A stretch of 8,271 nucleotides of DNA from Fimisoma avicola (GTDB lineage Bacteria; Bacillota; Clostridia; Peptostreptococcales; Anaerovoracaceae), in NCBI GenBank assembly GCA_018714945.1, contig DVMO01000068.1, forward strand, positions 1 to 8,271, read 5' to 3'. Of the stretch, positions 1 to 6,374 are shown piece by piece (positions within the stretch are counted from its first letter, which is position 1; each line of letters starts with the position of its first letter). The position numbers and the translations under genes are program-made. The notes below the pieces were generated by a model. It made no database searches. It saw only the letters and a program-made list of their open reading frames with translations, and had not been told where the DNA came from.

Positions 1-598
1 ATTCCAGGATAAACCTGCATACCGGATACATGATAAAATAGCAATATATGGTCCTTCCCTTAAATGCCCCCCTGTTCTGGATCATTATAAGGACCGAAAA
101 TATGACAAGGTTTATGGCCGCCTCCACAAGCTGCAGAGGAAAACCGCCTATACCTCCGCAGCAGCCGGCAGTATAGCATCCTATCCGTCCGAAAATATGA
201 AAAAGCGGTATCGCCGGCGCTGTCATTTCAAGGGAATCTTCCAGGTCCGTCCCGTAAGTCCGGCAGTAAATACGGATCGCTATGATACATCCTATCAGCC
301 CGCCGTAAAAGACAAATCCGGTACCGATAAGTATTTCTATCGTTTTCAGATTCCATACTATCCTGTCCCAGTTTTGTATCAGATCAGGAGCCGCACAGGC
401 CAGAGCCAGGAGCTTTGCCCCTGCAAGGGATCCCAATATGGCATAGGCCGTCATGTTCACCACATCATCTCCAGGTATTCCAAAACGGCGTTTCCTTGCG
501 TAGCACAGCAAAAAAGCTGCGGCAAGACCGGCACAGCCTAAAATCGAATACCATGTTGCTTCATATCCCAATGCTGCAAGACATCTTTTCAAATCCAT
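1..598 (-). CDS. lgt: Prolipoprotein diacylglyceryl transferase (Lgt family), C-terminus cut by window edge
   Basis: Integral membrane enzyme family that moves diacylglycerol from phosphatidylglycerol to the lipobox cysteine of prelipoproteins. I read 199 codons from the ATG at 598; the frame is still open at position 1, so the last part is missing. Hydrophobic segments lie near residues 16-34, 50-70, 88-112, 127-148, 156-174 and 183-199. Family landmarks are GSLAGAKLL (56-64), GFVFYGGLIG (94-103), the signature stretch FGRIGCYTAGCCGG (136-149), QLVEA (156-160) and YPVCRFILE (191-199), matching the late conserved Arg-x-x-x-Glu region. An in-frame TGA two codons upstream fixes the start; AAAGGTGA (602-609) is the ribosome site. 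The signature is the Cys-rich GRIGC...GCC form rather than the GNF...GE form of E. coli, and Tyr98 stands where E. coli has His103, so this may be a divergent paralog. A terminator sits only 27 nt upstream. The family call is firm; activity is inferred. Confidence 0.85.
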   Translation of the reverse strand, partial: MDLKRCLAALGYEATWYSILGCAGLAAAFLLCYARKRRFGIPGDDVVNMTAYAILGSLAGAKLLALACAAPDLIQNWDRIVWNLKTIEILIGTGFVFYGGLIGCIIAIRIYCRTYGTDLEDSLEMTAPAIPLFHIFGRIGCYTAGCCGGIGGFPLQLVEAAINLVIFSVLIMIQNRGAFKGRTIYCYFIMYPVCRFILE

Positions 599-625
599 AG
601 TTCACCTTTGCTGACAGGGCATACA

Positions 626-651
626 AAAAAGAAGTCCAGAGACTTCTTTTT
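626..651 (-). terminator. Hairpin terminator between the DUF4190-like gene and lgt
   Basis: GAAGTC (631-636), loop CAGA, GACTTC (641-646), flanked by an A run on one side and a T run on the other (626-630 pairs with 647-651). The arrangement gives a U-tract on both strands, so it could act bidirectionally. Read on the minus strand it immediately follows the stop codon of the upstream gene (TAA at 650-652), which overlaps the base of the stem. Confidence 0.75.
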
Positions 652-922
652 ACATCATCCCATACAAAGCAGTAGCGAAAAGGCCTACAGTGCAGATGGC
701 CACAAAGACCATTATGGCAGCCAGGGCAACAGCTATGATAGAACAGATAAGCCCTCCTGTAGCCATGCCTACAGCATTTTCTGTCTTTCTCGCCTTCACG
801 GCAAGCACTATGCCCACTATGCCGGCCACCAGACCAACGATGGCATAAATAAAGTCAAATATGATCCCGACTATACCCAGCACCAGCGCTGCGATAGATA
901 AGGTGTTCTTGTTATTGTCCAT
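650..922 (-). CDS. Small DUF4190-like membrane protein (90 aa)
   Basis: A 90-residue, almost wholly hydrophobic protein. A short polar N-terminus (MDNNKN) is followed by membrane segments near residues 8-24 and 25-43, a basic loop (KARKTEN, 43-49) and a long hydrophobic stretch at 52-87. The order 'ALVLGIVGI...GLVAGIVGIVLAVKARK...ATGGLICSIIAVALA' is the typical layout of DUF4190 proteins, a widespread Firmicute/Actinobacterial family of unknown role. The start at 922 has AAAGGA 10 nt upstream (933-938) and a good promoter at 971-999, so it begins its own transcript. The stop codon runs straight into a terminator. It is followed by lgt on the same strand, which may suggest envelope-related expression, but no function can be read from the sequence. 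Confidence 0.8.
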   Translation of the reverse strand: MDNNKNTLSIAALVLGIVGIIFDFIYAIVGLVAGIVGIVLAVKARKTENAVGMATGGLICSIIAVALAAIMVFVAICTVGLFATALYGMM

Positions 923-970
923 TTTAAAATTTTCCTTTCTGAATCTGATTCCTGTATATTACCTGTGGAT

Positions 971-999
971 AGTGTATAACATTACGACATTTTTTTCAA
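971..999 (-). promoter_or_regulatory. Sigma-70/SigA-type promoter of the DUF4190-like gene
   Basis: On the minus strand TTGAAA (994-999) and TACACT (971-976) are separated by 17 bp; TATACA two bases further upstream is an alternative -10. Transcription would start near 964, about 40 nt before the ATG at 922. Two copies of CGACATT (plus-strand 985-991 and 1015-1021) lie 30 bp apart on either side of the -35 element. Confidence 0.6.
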
Positions 1000-1048
1000 G
1001 AAAAACTATTGTTTCGACATTTGAGGCATAGGCGGCACAGTGCAAAAG

Positions 1049-1084
1049 AAGCCGGGCAGATTCTCCCCGTCTGCTGCCCGGCTT
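1049..1084 (-). terminator. Terminator closing the lepA-hemW-glpK operon
   Basis: An 11-bp GC-rich stem, AAGCCGGGCAG (1049-1059) pairing with CTGCCCGGCTT (1074-1084), around a 14-nt loop, about 90 nt past the glpK stop. On the minus strand it is followed by TTCTTTT, a modest U-tract. On the plus strand TTTTGTTTTTTT follows, so it can also stop transcription coming from the left. Confidence 0.8.
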
Positions 1085-1173
1085 TTGTTTTTTTCATTTC
1101 ATATTTTTGATGTTATATCCGGAGTTCTCGTATCTGACCTGCCCATGCTGCGGTCAGCGGGCTGTGATAAAGA

Positions 1174-2664
1174 TCACCTGGCCCAGTCTCTTACACGGCT
1201 TACAGCTTTTTTCCATCCGCTGATAAGTTCAGTCCGCCTTTTATCGTCCATATCCGGCTCAAATATCCTGTCAACCTGCCAGTTATGGAGTACATCTTCC
1301 TTGCTCTCCCAGTATCCGGATGCAAGTCCGGCAAGATATGCCGCCCCCAGTGAAGTGGTCTCTACGCAGGCAGGCCTTTTTACCTGACAATCCAGGATAT
1401 CTGCCTGGAATTGCATCAGAAAATTATTGGCGCAGGCGCCGCCGTCCACTTTCAGCGAAAGGAACCTGCTGCCGAGATCATCTGCCATGGCCTTTATCAG
1501 GTCATAGGTCTGATATGCCATGGACTCCAGAGTCGCCCTTACCAGATGTTCCTTACCGGCTCCGCGGGTTATCCCAAAGACAGCTCCTCTGGCATAAGGA
1601 TCCCAGTAAGGCGCGCCAAGTCCTACAAACGCAGGCACCACATATAATCCAAGGGAATCTTTTACAGCCATTGCCATGGCCTCTGAGTCAGAAGAATTTT
1701 CCAGTATGTCCATCTCATCCCTGAGCCATTGTATGGCCGCTCCGCATACAAACACAGAACCTTCCAGAGCATAACTGACTTTCCCGTCAATCCCCCAGGC
1801 CACCGTTGTCACAAGGCCGTTTTTTGAAAAGACCGGCTTGTCTCCAGTATTCATCAGCAGGAAACATCCCGTGCCATATGTGTTCTTGCATTCGCCGGGT
1901 TCAAAGCATGTCTGCCCGAAAAGGGCCGCCTGCTGGTCGCCGGCCGCACCGGCTATCTTTATGGGGCCTCCGAAGATAGTAGAATCTGTTTCCCCGTATA
2001 TGCAGCTGGACTCCACCGGCTGCGGCAGCATGGACGCAGGAATCTCCAACATACGGAGTATTTCGTCATCCCATGTAAGGGTATTGATGTTAAACATCAT
2101 AGTCCTGGAAGCATTTGAATAATCGGTCACATGTACCTGGCCGCCTGTCATCTTCCATATCAGCCATGTCTCCACCGTGCCGAAAAGAAGCTGTCCTGCT
2201 TCAGCCTTCTGTCTGGCGCCTTCCACATTGTCCAATATCCACTTCAGCTTTGTACCGCTGAAATAGGCATCTATAAGGAGTCCGGTCTTTTCCCTGATGG
2301 TATCGCCGCAGCCCTCTGCCTGGAGTTTGCTGCAAAAGTCTGCTGTCCTCCTGCACTGCCATACTATGGCGTTATATACGGGCATTCCAGTTTCTTTATC
2401 CCAGACTATGGTCGTCTCACGCTGGTTGGTTATCCCTATGGCCTCTATATTCTTATATGTAAACCCCACTTTCAGCAGAGCTTCCTGAGCAACTCCCATC
2501 TGTGTAGACCAGATCTCCATTGGATCATGCTCTACCCAGCCTTCTTTGGGAAATATCTGCGTAAATTCTTTTTGAGCCAGGCTGACTATATTTCCTTTTT
2601 TATCATAAATTATGCATCTTGAGCTGGTAGTTCCCTGATCCAGCGCCATTATGTATTTCTTCAT
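1174..2664 (-). CDS. glpK: Glycerol kinase (496 aa)
   Basis: Cytoplasmic FGGY-family kinase that converts glycerol and ATP to sn-glycerol 3-phosphate, feeding glycolysis (via GlpD/GpsA) and phospholipid synthesis. Conserved blocks (M at 2664 = residue 1): DQGTTSSR (9-16), TNQRETT (79-85), VWQCRRT (101-107), TDYSNASRT (180-188), AGAAGDQQAALFGQ (238-251) with the catalytic-base Asp243, GTGCFLLMNTG (264-274), GLGAPYWDP (348-356), VDGGACANNFLMQ (406-418) and TTSLGAAYLAG (436-446). All blocks are intact and the length is normal. An ATG exists five codons upstream (2679) and would overlap the hemW stop, but the strong GGAGG (2670-2674) sits 5 nt before 2664, so I choose 2664. It is the last gene of the lepA operon. 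The loop carrying the PTS-phosphorylated His in Gram-positive GlpK has no His here. No glpF or glpD is beside it. Confidence 0.97.
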   Translation of the reverse strand: MKKYIMALDQGTTSSRCIIYDKKGNIVSLAQKEFTQIFPKEGWVEHDPMEIWSTQMGVAQEALLKVGFTYKNIEAIGITNQRETTIVWDKETGMPVYNAIVWQCRRTADFCSKLQAEGCGDTIREKTGLLIDAYFSGTKLKWILDNVEGARQKAEAGQLLFGTVETWLIWKMTGGQVHVTDYSNASRTMMFNINTLTWDDEILRMLEIPASMLPQPVESSCIYGETDSTIFGGPIKIAGAAGDQQAALFGQTCFEPGECKNTYGTGCFLLMNTGDKPVFSKNGLVTTVAWGIDGKVSYALEGSVFVCGAAIQWLRDEMDILENSSDSEAMAMAVKDSLGLYVVPAFVGLGAPYWDPYARGAVFGITRGAGKEHLVRATLESMAYQTYDLIKAMADDLGSRFLSLKVDGGACANNFLMQFQADILDCQVKRPACVETTSLGAAYLAGLASGYWESKEDVLHNWQVDRIFEPDMDDKRRTELISGWKKAVSRVRDWAR

Positions 2665-2669
2665 TTTTT

Positions 2670-2674
2670 CCTCC
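2670..2674 (-). promoter_or_regulatory. Ribosome binding site that decides the glpK start
   Basis: GGAGG on the minus strand, 5 nt before the ATG at 2664. It lies inside the reading frame that would open at ATG 2679, arguing against that longer start. It directly follows the hemW stop codon (2676-2678), so the two genes are likely translationally coupled. Confidence 0.8.
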
Positions 2675-2675
2675 G

Positions 2676-3866
2676 TCATACAAACAAGGCCATTATCTTG
2701 TTGGATATGTCTATTCCTTTTTTTGTAAGCGCTATGTGATGGCTGTCGGAAACTGCATACTCCTGCCGCACAAATGTCTCGAACTCCGGCTTTTCCTCAA
2801 GGAACATCTCCCAGAATTCACATTTGAATTTCTTCGCAAATTCAGGGAGTATCACTCCCCGTCTCGTCCTCAGCGCAGTGAATGTATATTCCCCGGCGCT
2901 GTCTCTGACAGTGTTCACATGGAACCAGTCTACGCAGTCTGCTCCGATCACTTCCGAACCTCCCAGCCGGCAGTTCCTCGCCAGGTCCTGGTTTTCCATG
3001 ACCCGTATATATTTTTTTATATCGGCTATATTGGAAAACCTTACTCCTCCCATGAAGGAATGGGCAGAAGCTCCAAACCCCAGATAGTCGCTGAAGCGCC
3101 AGTATTTGAGATTATGCCTGCATTCTTTGTGGGGTAGCGCGCTGTTGGATATCTCATAATGGATATATCCGGCTTTTTCCAGTTCGTCAAGAGCGACACT
3201 GTACATGCGCCTGTCCGCAGCAGGAGAAGTCTCCGCCATGATCCCGTCTTTCACCATATTGTAAAAAGGTGTTCCCGGTGCTATCTCAAGACTGTAAAAC
3301 GAAAGATGCTCCGGCCGGGCGTTAAGCGCCTTTCTGATCGTGCTCCGCCATTTTCTCCCATCAAGGCCCGGAACTGCAAACATCAGATCAAGGTTTATAT
3401 TTTCAAATCCGGATTTTCTGGCTGCCTTTATGGTCTGCGTAATATCTGAAGCCGTATGGATCCTGCCAAGTTTTTTCAGTACCTGATCGTCAAAGGACTG
3501 GGCTCCTATGCTCAGCCTGTTGACGCCTGCCTTGCGGTATGCTGCCAGCTTTTCCTCATCGGCCGTGGCAGGATTGCATTCCATGGATATTTCTGCGTCG
3601 TCTTTTATATCAAAATTCTGTCTCAGGTCCTCAATGATCCTGGCGATAAAAGACGGCTTGATCAGGCTGGGAGTACCTCCTCCAAAAAAAACAGAATCGG
3701 CTTCAAATTTTTTTCCGTACTTTTCACCATAAAAAGCAATCTCTTTTAAAAGGGCTCTTGTATATGATTTTATGATATTTTCATCGTCCACCGGCTGCGA
3801 AAAGAAATCACAGTAGTTGCATTTCCTCACACAAAAGGGTATGTGGATATATATTCCTGCGGCCAT
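2676..3866 (-). CDS. hemW: Radical SAM heme chaperone HemW (coproporphyrinogen III oxidase-like)
   Basis: A 396-residue radical-SAM protein of the HemN/HemW family. HemW proteins bind heme and an SAM-linked 4Fe-4S cluster and are thought to deliver heme to membrane targets; they are often mis-annotated as oxygen-independent coproporphyrinogen oxidase. Cys12, Cys16 and Cys19 (CVRKCNYC) are the cluster ligands. FFGGGTPS (60-67) is the SAM-binding Gly motif, followed by ECNP (96-99), RLSIGAQSF (117-125), NLDLMFAVPG (158-167), LSFYSLEI.PGTPF (188-201) and HNLKYW...YLGFGASAHSF (251-271), the HemW hallmark. From about residue 300 the C-terminal domain is divergent: EYTFTALRTRRGV (327-339) replaces the usual EFMFLGLR..GV, and an unusual stretch precedes it. 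The start has AAGGA 11 nt upstream. It lies 24 nt after lepA and 11 nt before glpK, so it is clearly operonic. The choice of HemW over HemN is firm from the N-terminus. Confidence 0.95.
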   Translation of the reverse strand: MAAGIYIHIPFCVRKCNYCDFFSQPVDDENIIKSYTRALLKEIAFYGEKYGKKFEADSVFFGGGTPSLIKPSFIARIIEDLRQNFDIKDDAEISMECNPATADEEKLAAYRKAGVNRLSIGAQSFDDQVLKKLGRIHTASDITQTIKAARKSGFENINLDLMFAVPGLDGRKWRSTIRKALNARPEHLSFYSLEIAPGTPFYNMVKDGIMAETSPAADRRMYSVALDELEKAGYIHYEISNSALPHKECRHNLKYWRFSDYLGFGASAHSFMGGVRFSNIADIKKYIRVMENQDLARNCRLGGSEVIGADCVDWFHVNTVRDSAGEYTFTALRTRRGVILPEFAKKFKCEFWEMFLEEKPEFETFVRQEYAVSDSHHIALTKKGIDISNKIMALFV

Positions 3867-3890
3867 TGTTGCGTCTGTCCTTATAAGATC

Positions 3891-5708
3891 CTATTTGTTT
3901 TCGTCGTATTTGAGCACGGCTGTAAAGGCTTCCTGCGGCACTTCCACGGTGCCGAACTGCCTCATGCGCTTCTTGCCCTCTTTCTGCTTTTCCAGCAGTT
4001 TTTTCTTCCTGGAGATGTCGCCGCCGTAGCATTTGGCGATGACATCCTTTCTGTAGGCCTTGACCGTCTCTCTGGCTATGACCTTCTGTCCTATGGCCGC
4101 CTGGATAGGGACCTCGAACTGGTGCATAGGGATTATCTCCTTGAGCTTTTCACAGACGAACCGGCCTCTGGCATAGGCTTTTGACTCGTGGACTATCATG
4201 GAAAAGGCGTCCACCAGCTCCTTGTTGAGCAGGATGTCCATCTTGACCACATTGGACCTTTCGTATCTGGTAAACTCGTAGTCAAGGGAGCCGTAGCCTC
4301 TGGTCTTGGATTTGAGGGCGTCGAAGAAATCGTATATGACCTCGTTGAGGGGCATCTCATAGTGGAGCTGCACCCGGTTTTCGGTTATATATTCCATATG
4401 GAGCATCTTGCCCCGCCTGTCCTGGCAGAGTTCCATTATGCTGCCCACATATTCCTTCGGTATCATTATGTCAGCCTTGACCATGGGTTCCTCAATGTAG
4501 CTTATCTCCTGCTGAGGCGGCAGATTGGTCGGGTTCTGTATCATCTCCACAGTGCCGTCGGTCTTGACCACCCGGTATATCACGCTGGGAGATGTGGTGA
4601 TGACGCTCAGGTCAAATTCTCTTTCGAGCCTTTCCACGATGATCTCCATGTGGAGTAGTCCCAGAAAGCCGCAGCGGAAGCCGAAGCCCAGCGCCGTGGA
4701 AGTCTCCGGCTCAAAGTTGAAGGCCGCGTCGTTGACCTGGAGCTTTTCCAGTGCGTCTTTTACATTCTCGTATTTTTCTCCCTCGGCCGGATAGATACCA
4801 CAGTATACCATGGACTGGGCCTTCTTGTAGCCCGGTAGCATTTCGTCTGCCGGGTCGCTTTCAAGGGTGATGGTGTCGCCCACCCTGGCGTCGGACACCT
4901 GCTTGATACTGCCGCATATATAGCCTACTTCTCCGGCCCTGAGACATTCGGTGGCAACCGGTCCCGGCACGCACATGCCTACTTCTGTCACTTCGTATTT
5001 TTTGCCGGTGTTCATCAGGCGTATCACATCGCCTTTGGCGACCTTGCCGTCGAATATCCTGGTATAGATTATGACGCCCTTGTAGTTGTCGTATTTTGAG
5101 TCGAAGATCAGGGCCTTGAGCTTGCCGTCCGGGTCTCCCGACGGCGCCGGGATGTCGCTGATTATCCTCTCCAGCAGCTCGTCTATGCCGATACCTTCTT
5201 TAGCTGAGATCAGCGGTGCCTCGGAAGCGTCCAGTCCTATGACTTCTTCTATTTCTTCTTTGACCTCGTCAGGTCTTGCCGAAGCCAGGTCTATCTTGTT
5301 GAGCACGGGCAGTATCTCCAGATTTTCGTCAAGGGCCAGGTAGACATTGGCCAAAGTCTGGGCCTCTACTCCCTGAGTTGCGTCCACCACGAGGACGGCT
5401 CCCTCGCAGGCAGCCAGGCTCCTCGATACTTCATAGTTAAAGTCAACATGGCCCGGCGTATCTATAAGGTTGAGCTCATAGTCCTGGCCGTCCCTGCTGT
5501 GGTATCTGAGCCTGGTGGTCTGGAGCTTGATGGTTATTCCCCTCTCCCTTTCCAGATCCATGTTGTCCAGGAACTGTTCCTTCATGTCCCTCTGCTCCAC
5601 ATACCCGGTCTTTTCGATGAGCCGGTCCGCAAGGGTTGACTTGCCGTGGTCGATGTGGGCGATAATGCTGAAATTCCTTATATATTTCTGATAATCTTTT
5701 TCTGTCAT
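3891..5708 (-). CDS. lepA: Elongation factor 4 (back-translocating GTPase LepA)
   Basis: A 605-residue translational GTPase that acts on the 70S ribosome, linked to back-translocation or initiation/assembly under ionic and cold stress. All G motifs are present: G1 AHIDHGKST (17-25), G2 RGITI (56-60), G3 DTPGH (83-87), G4 NKID (137-140), G5 SAK (168-170). These are followed by the beta-barrel domain II (about 195-285) and the EF-G-like domains III and V. The LepA-specific C-terminal domain runs from about 490 to the end, with its Lys/Arg-rich segment (ISRKKKLLEKQKEGKKRMRQFG, 565-586). The length is standard and nothing is missing. The start at 5708 has GAGG followed by 5 nt. It is the first gene of the operon, about 30 nt from the predicted transcription start, with hemW following after 24 nt. 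Confidence 0.98.
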   Translation of the reverse strand: MTEKDYQKYIRNFSIIAHIDHGKSTLADRLIEKTGYVEQRDMKEQFLDNMDLERERGITIKLQTTRLRYHSRDGQDYELNLIDTPGHVDFNYEVSRSLAACEGAVLVVDATQGVEAQTLANVYLALDENLEILPVLNKIDLASARPDEVKEEIEEVIGLDASEAPLISAKEGIGIDELLERIISDIPAPSGDPDGKLKALIFDSKYDNYKGVIIYTRIFDGKVAKGDVIRLMNTGKKYEVTEVGMCVPGPVATECLRAGEVGYICGSIKQVSDARVGDTITLESDPADEMLPGYKKAQSMVYCGIYPAEGEKYENVKDALEKLQVNDAAFNFEPETSTALGFGFRCGFLGLLHMEIIVERLEREFDLSVITTSPSVIYRVVKTDGTVEMIQNPTNLPPQQEISYIEEPMVKADIMIPKEYVGSIMELCQDRRGKMLHMEYITENRVQLHYEMPLNEVIYDFFDALKSKTRGYGSLDYEFTRYERSNVVKMDILLNKELVDAFSMIVHESKAYARGRFVCEKLKEIIPMHQFEVPIQAAIGQKVIARETVKAYRKDVIAKCYGGDISRKKKLLEKQKEGKKRMRQFGTVEVPQEAFTAVLKYDENK

Positions 5709-5743
5709 CTTTTCCTCACTGAAAACATAATTCTACAGGATAT

Positions 5744-5772
5744 ATTTTAATGTAAGTCCGTCTTATTTTCAA
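5744..5772 (-). promoter_or_regulatory. Promoter of the lepA-hemW-glpK operon
   Basis: On the minus strand TTGAAA (5767-5772) and TAAAAT (5744-5749) are spaced by exactly 17 bp. The predicted start near 5737 gives a 5' leader of only about 30 nt before the lepA ATG at 5708, leaving no room for a riboswitch. A 23-base all-purine run on the plus strand (5793-5815) lies just upstream. Confidence 0.75.
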
Positions 5773-5864
5773 TGGAAAGTTGCGAGGAGTGCGGGAAAGG
5801 AGAAGGAAGAGGAAATGTGTGTCAATCTTTTCATTTTACGGGTTGATTTCCGGTTAATTACTAA

Positions 5865-5893
5865 TTGACTTTTGTTCTCTATTATTGTATAAT
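5865..5893 (+). promoter_or_regulatory. Near-consensus SigA-type promoter of the small plus-strand unit
   Basis: TTGACT (5865-5870), 17 bp, TATAAT (5888-5893): five of six and six of six matches to consensus with ideal spacing. The transcript should start near 5900 and run right through the small membrane-protein gene. It is divergent from the lepA promoter, with the two -35 elements about 93 bp apart. Confidence 0.8.
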
Positions 5894-5956
5894 CATCTTG
5901 TAGGATAATTTTTTAACAAATGCATTTAGTATTTTATTGTTGCCATTCAATTTGCG

Positions 5957-5989
5957 TTAATTTTTTGCAGCTTTTATTAATTTTTGCAA
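5957..5989 (+). repeat. Direct repeat TTAAT(5-6)GCA in the 5' leader
   Basis: TTAATTTTTTGCAG (5957-5970) and TTAATTTTTGCAA (5977-5989) lie 20 bp apart, about two helical turns, inside the leader of the plus-strand unit. They could be a protein binding site, or chance in AT-rich DNA. Confidence 0.4.
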
Positions 5990-5993
5990 CAGA

Positions 5994-6018
5994 CTTCGAC
6001 CTTGCTGTACCCTCGAAG
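5994..6018 (+). promoter_or_regulatory. Small leader hairpin upstream of the ribosome site
   Basis: CTTCGA (5994-5999) can pair with TCGAAG (6013-6018) across a 13-nt loop, ending 14 nt before the AAGGAG at 6033-6038. A six-pair stem with a large loop is weak. It might affect access to the ribosome site, but nothing shows that it does. Confidence 0.3.
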
Positions 6019-6032
6019 GCCCCATGTTTTAC

Positions 6033-6038
6033 AAGGAG
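6033..6038 (+). promoter_or_regulatory. Ribosome binding site deciding the start at 6048
   Basis: AAGGAG lies 9 nt before the ATG at 6048. It falls within the frame opened by the upstream ATGs at 6024 and just before 6039, which have no properly spaced site, so 6048 is preferred. Confidence 0.75.
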
Positions 6039-6047
6039 ATGATAAAA

Positions 6048-6374
6048 ATGGGCAATGGTCCAAATAATGATCTGAACAAACAAGATGAAATTTTCCATTT
6101 TAACCTTATCCAAGGTCTGTTTTTCATTTATACCTGCTCATATATCTGTCTCCACCATTATTGGGCGAAGAATATCTTCTTCGGTGGAGAAATAGATCCG
6201 ATTACCGATATCCTTTTAGCTGGGATCGGTGCTCTTTTCGGCATCATCATTCTTATTTACAACAAAAAAAATGAGACATATAAAGCAAATAAGATCGCTT
6301 GTTATATCTGTGCAGCTTACTGTTTTTTGAAGCTGCTTTTTTTATCGCTAAGCTGTTTACATTTTCAAAAGTAG
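6048..6374 (+). CDS. Unrecognised small three-helix membrane protein (108 aa)
   Basis: I do not recognise a family. The 108-residue product has a polar N-terminus (MGNGPNNDLNKQDE) and three membrane segments near residues 18-36, 51-71 and 83-104, with a Lys-rich loop (NKKNETYKANK, 72-82) and a short basic C-terminus. It holds six cysteines (30, 34, 85, 88, 92, 103). Coding status is supported by a near-consensus promoter, an AAGGAG site 9 nt before the ATG, and a hydrophobic pattern that makes sense as protein. Its DNA is clearly more AT-rich than lepA/hemW/glpK, which suggests later acquisition. It is followed in the same direction by a broken frame for a Gly/Ala-rich peptide and then a terminator. 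Small multi-helix membrane proteins in such positions are often bacteriocin immunity proteins; that role is inference only. A longer start at 6024 (116 aa) is possible but has a poor ribosome site. Confidence 0.7.
   Translation: MGNGPNNDLNKQDEIFHFNLIQGLFFIYTCSYICLHHYWAKNIFFGGEIDPITDILLAGIGALFGIIILIYNKKNETYKANKIACYICAAYCFLKLLFLSLSCLHFQK

Noticed and set aside
964..972. DnaA-box-like TGTGGATAG (8 of 9 matches)
   Set aside because: A single isolated copy with no neighbouring boxes or AT-rich unwinding element; not evidence for an origin.
1163..1177. TGTGA-N6-TCAC palindrome like a CRP/FNR-family site
   Set aside because: It overlaps the glpK stop codon and has no promoter nearby on either strand, so it is probably coincidental.
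1040..1387. Plus-strand 115-codon frame starting before the glpK terminator
   Set aside because: It crosses the terminator hairpin and the antisense of glpK, has no ribosome site and no sensible protein pattern.
5815..5868. Tiny 17-codon frame after a purine-rich stretch
   Set aside because: It lies upstream of the only plus-strand promoter found and has no coding signal beyond the purine run.
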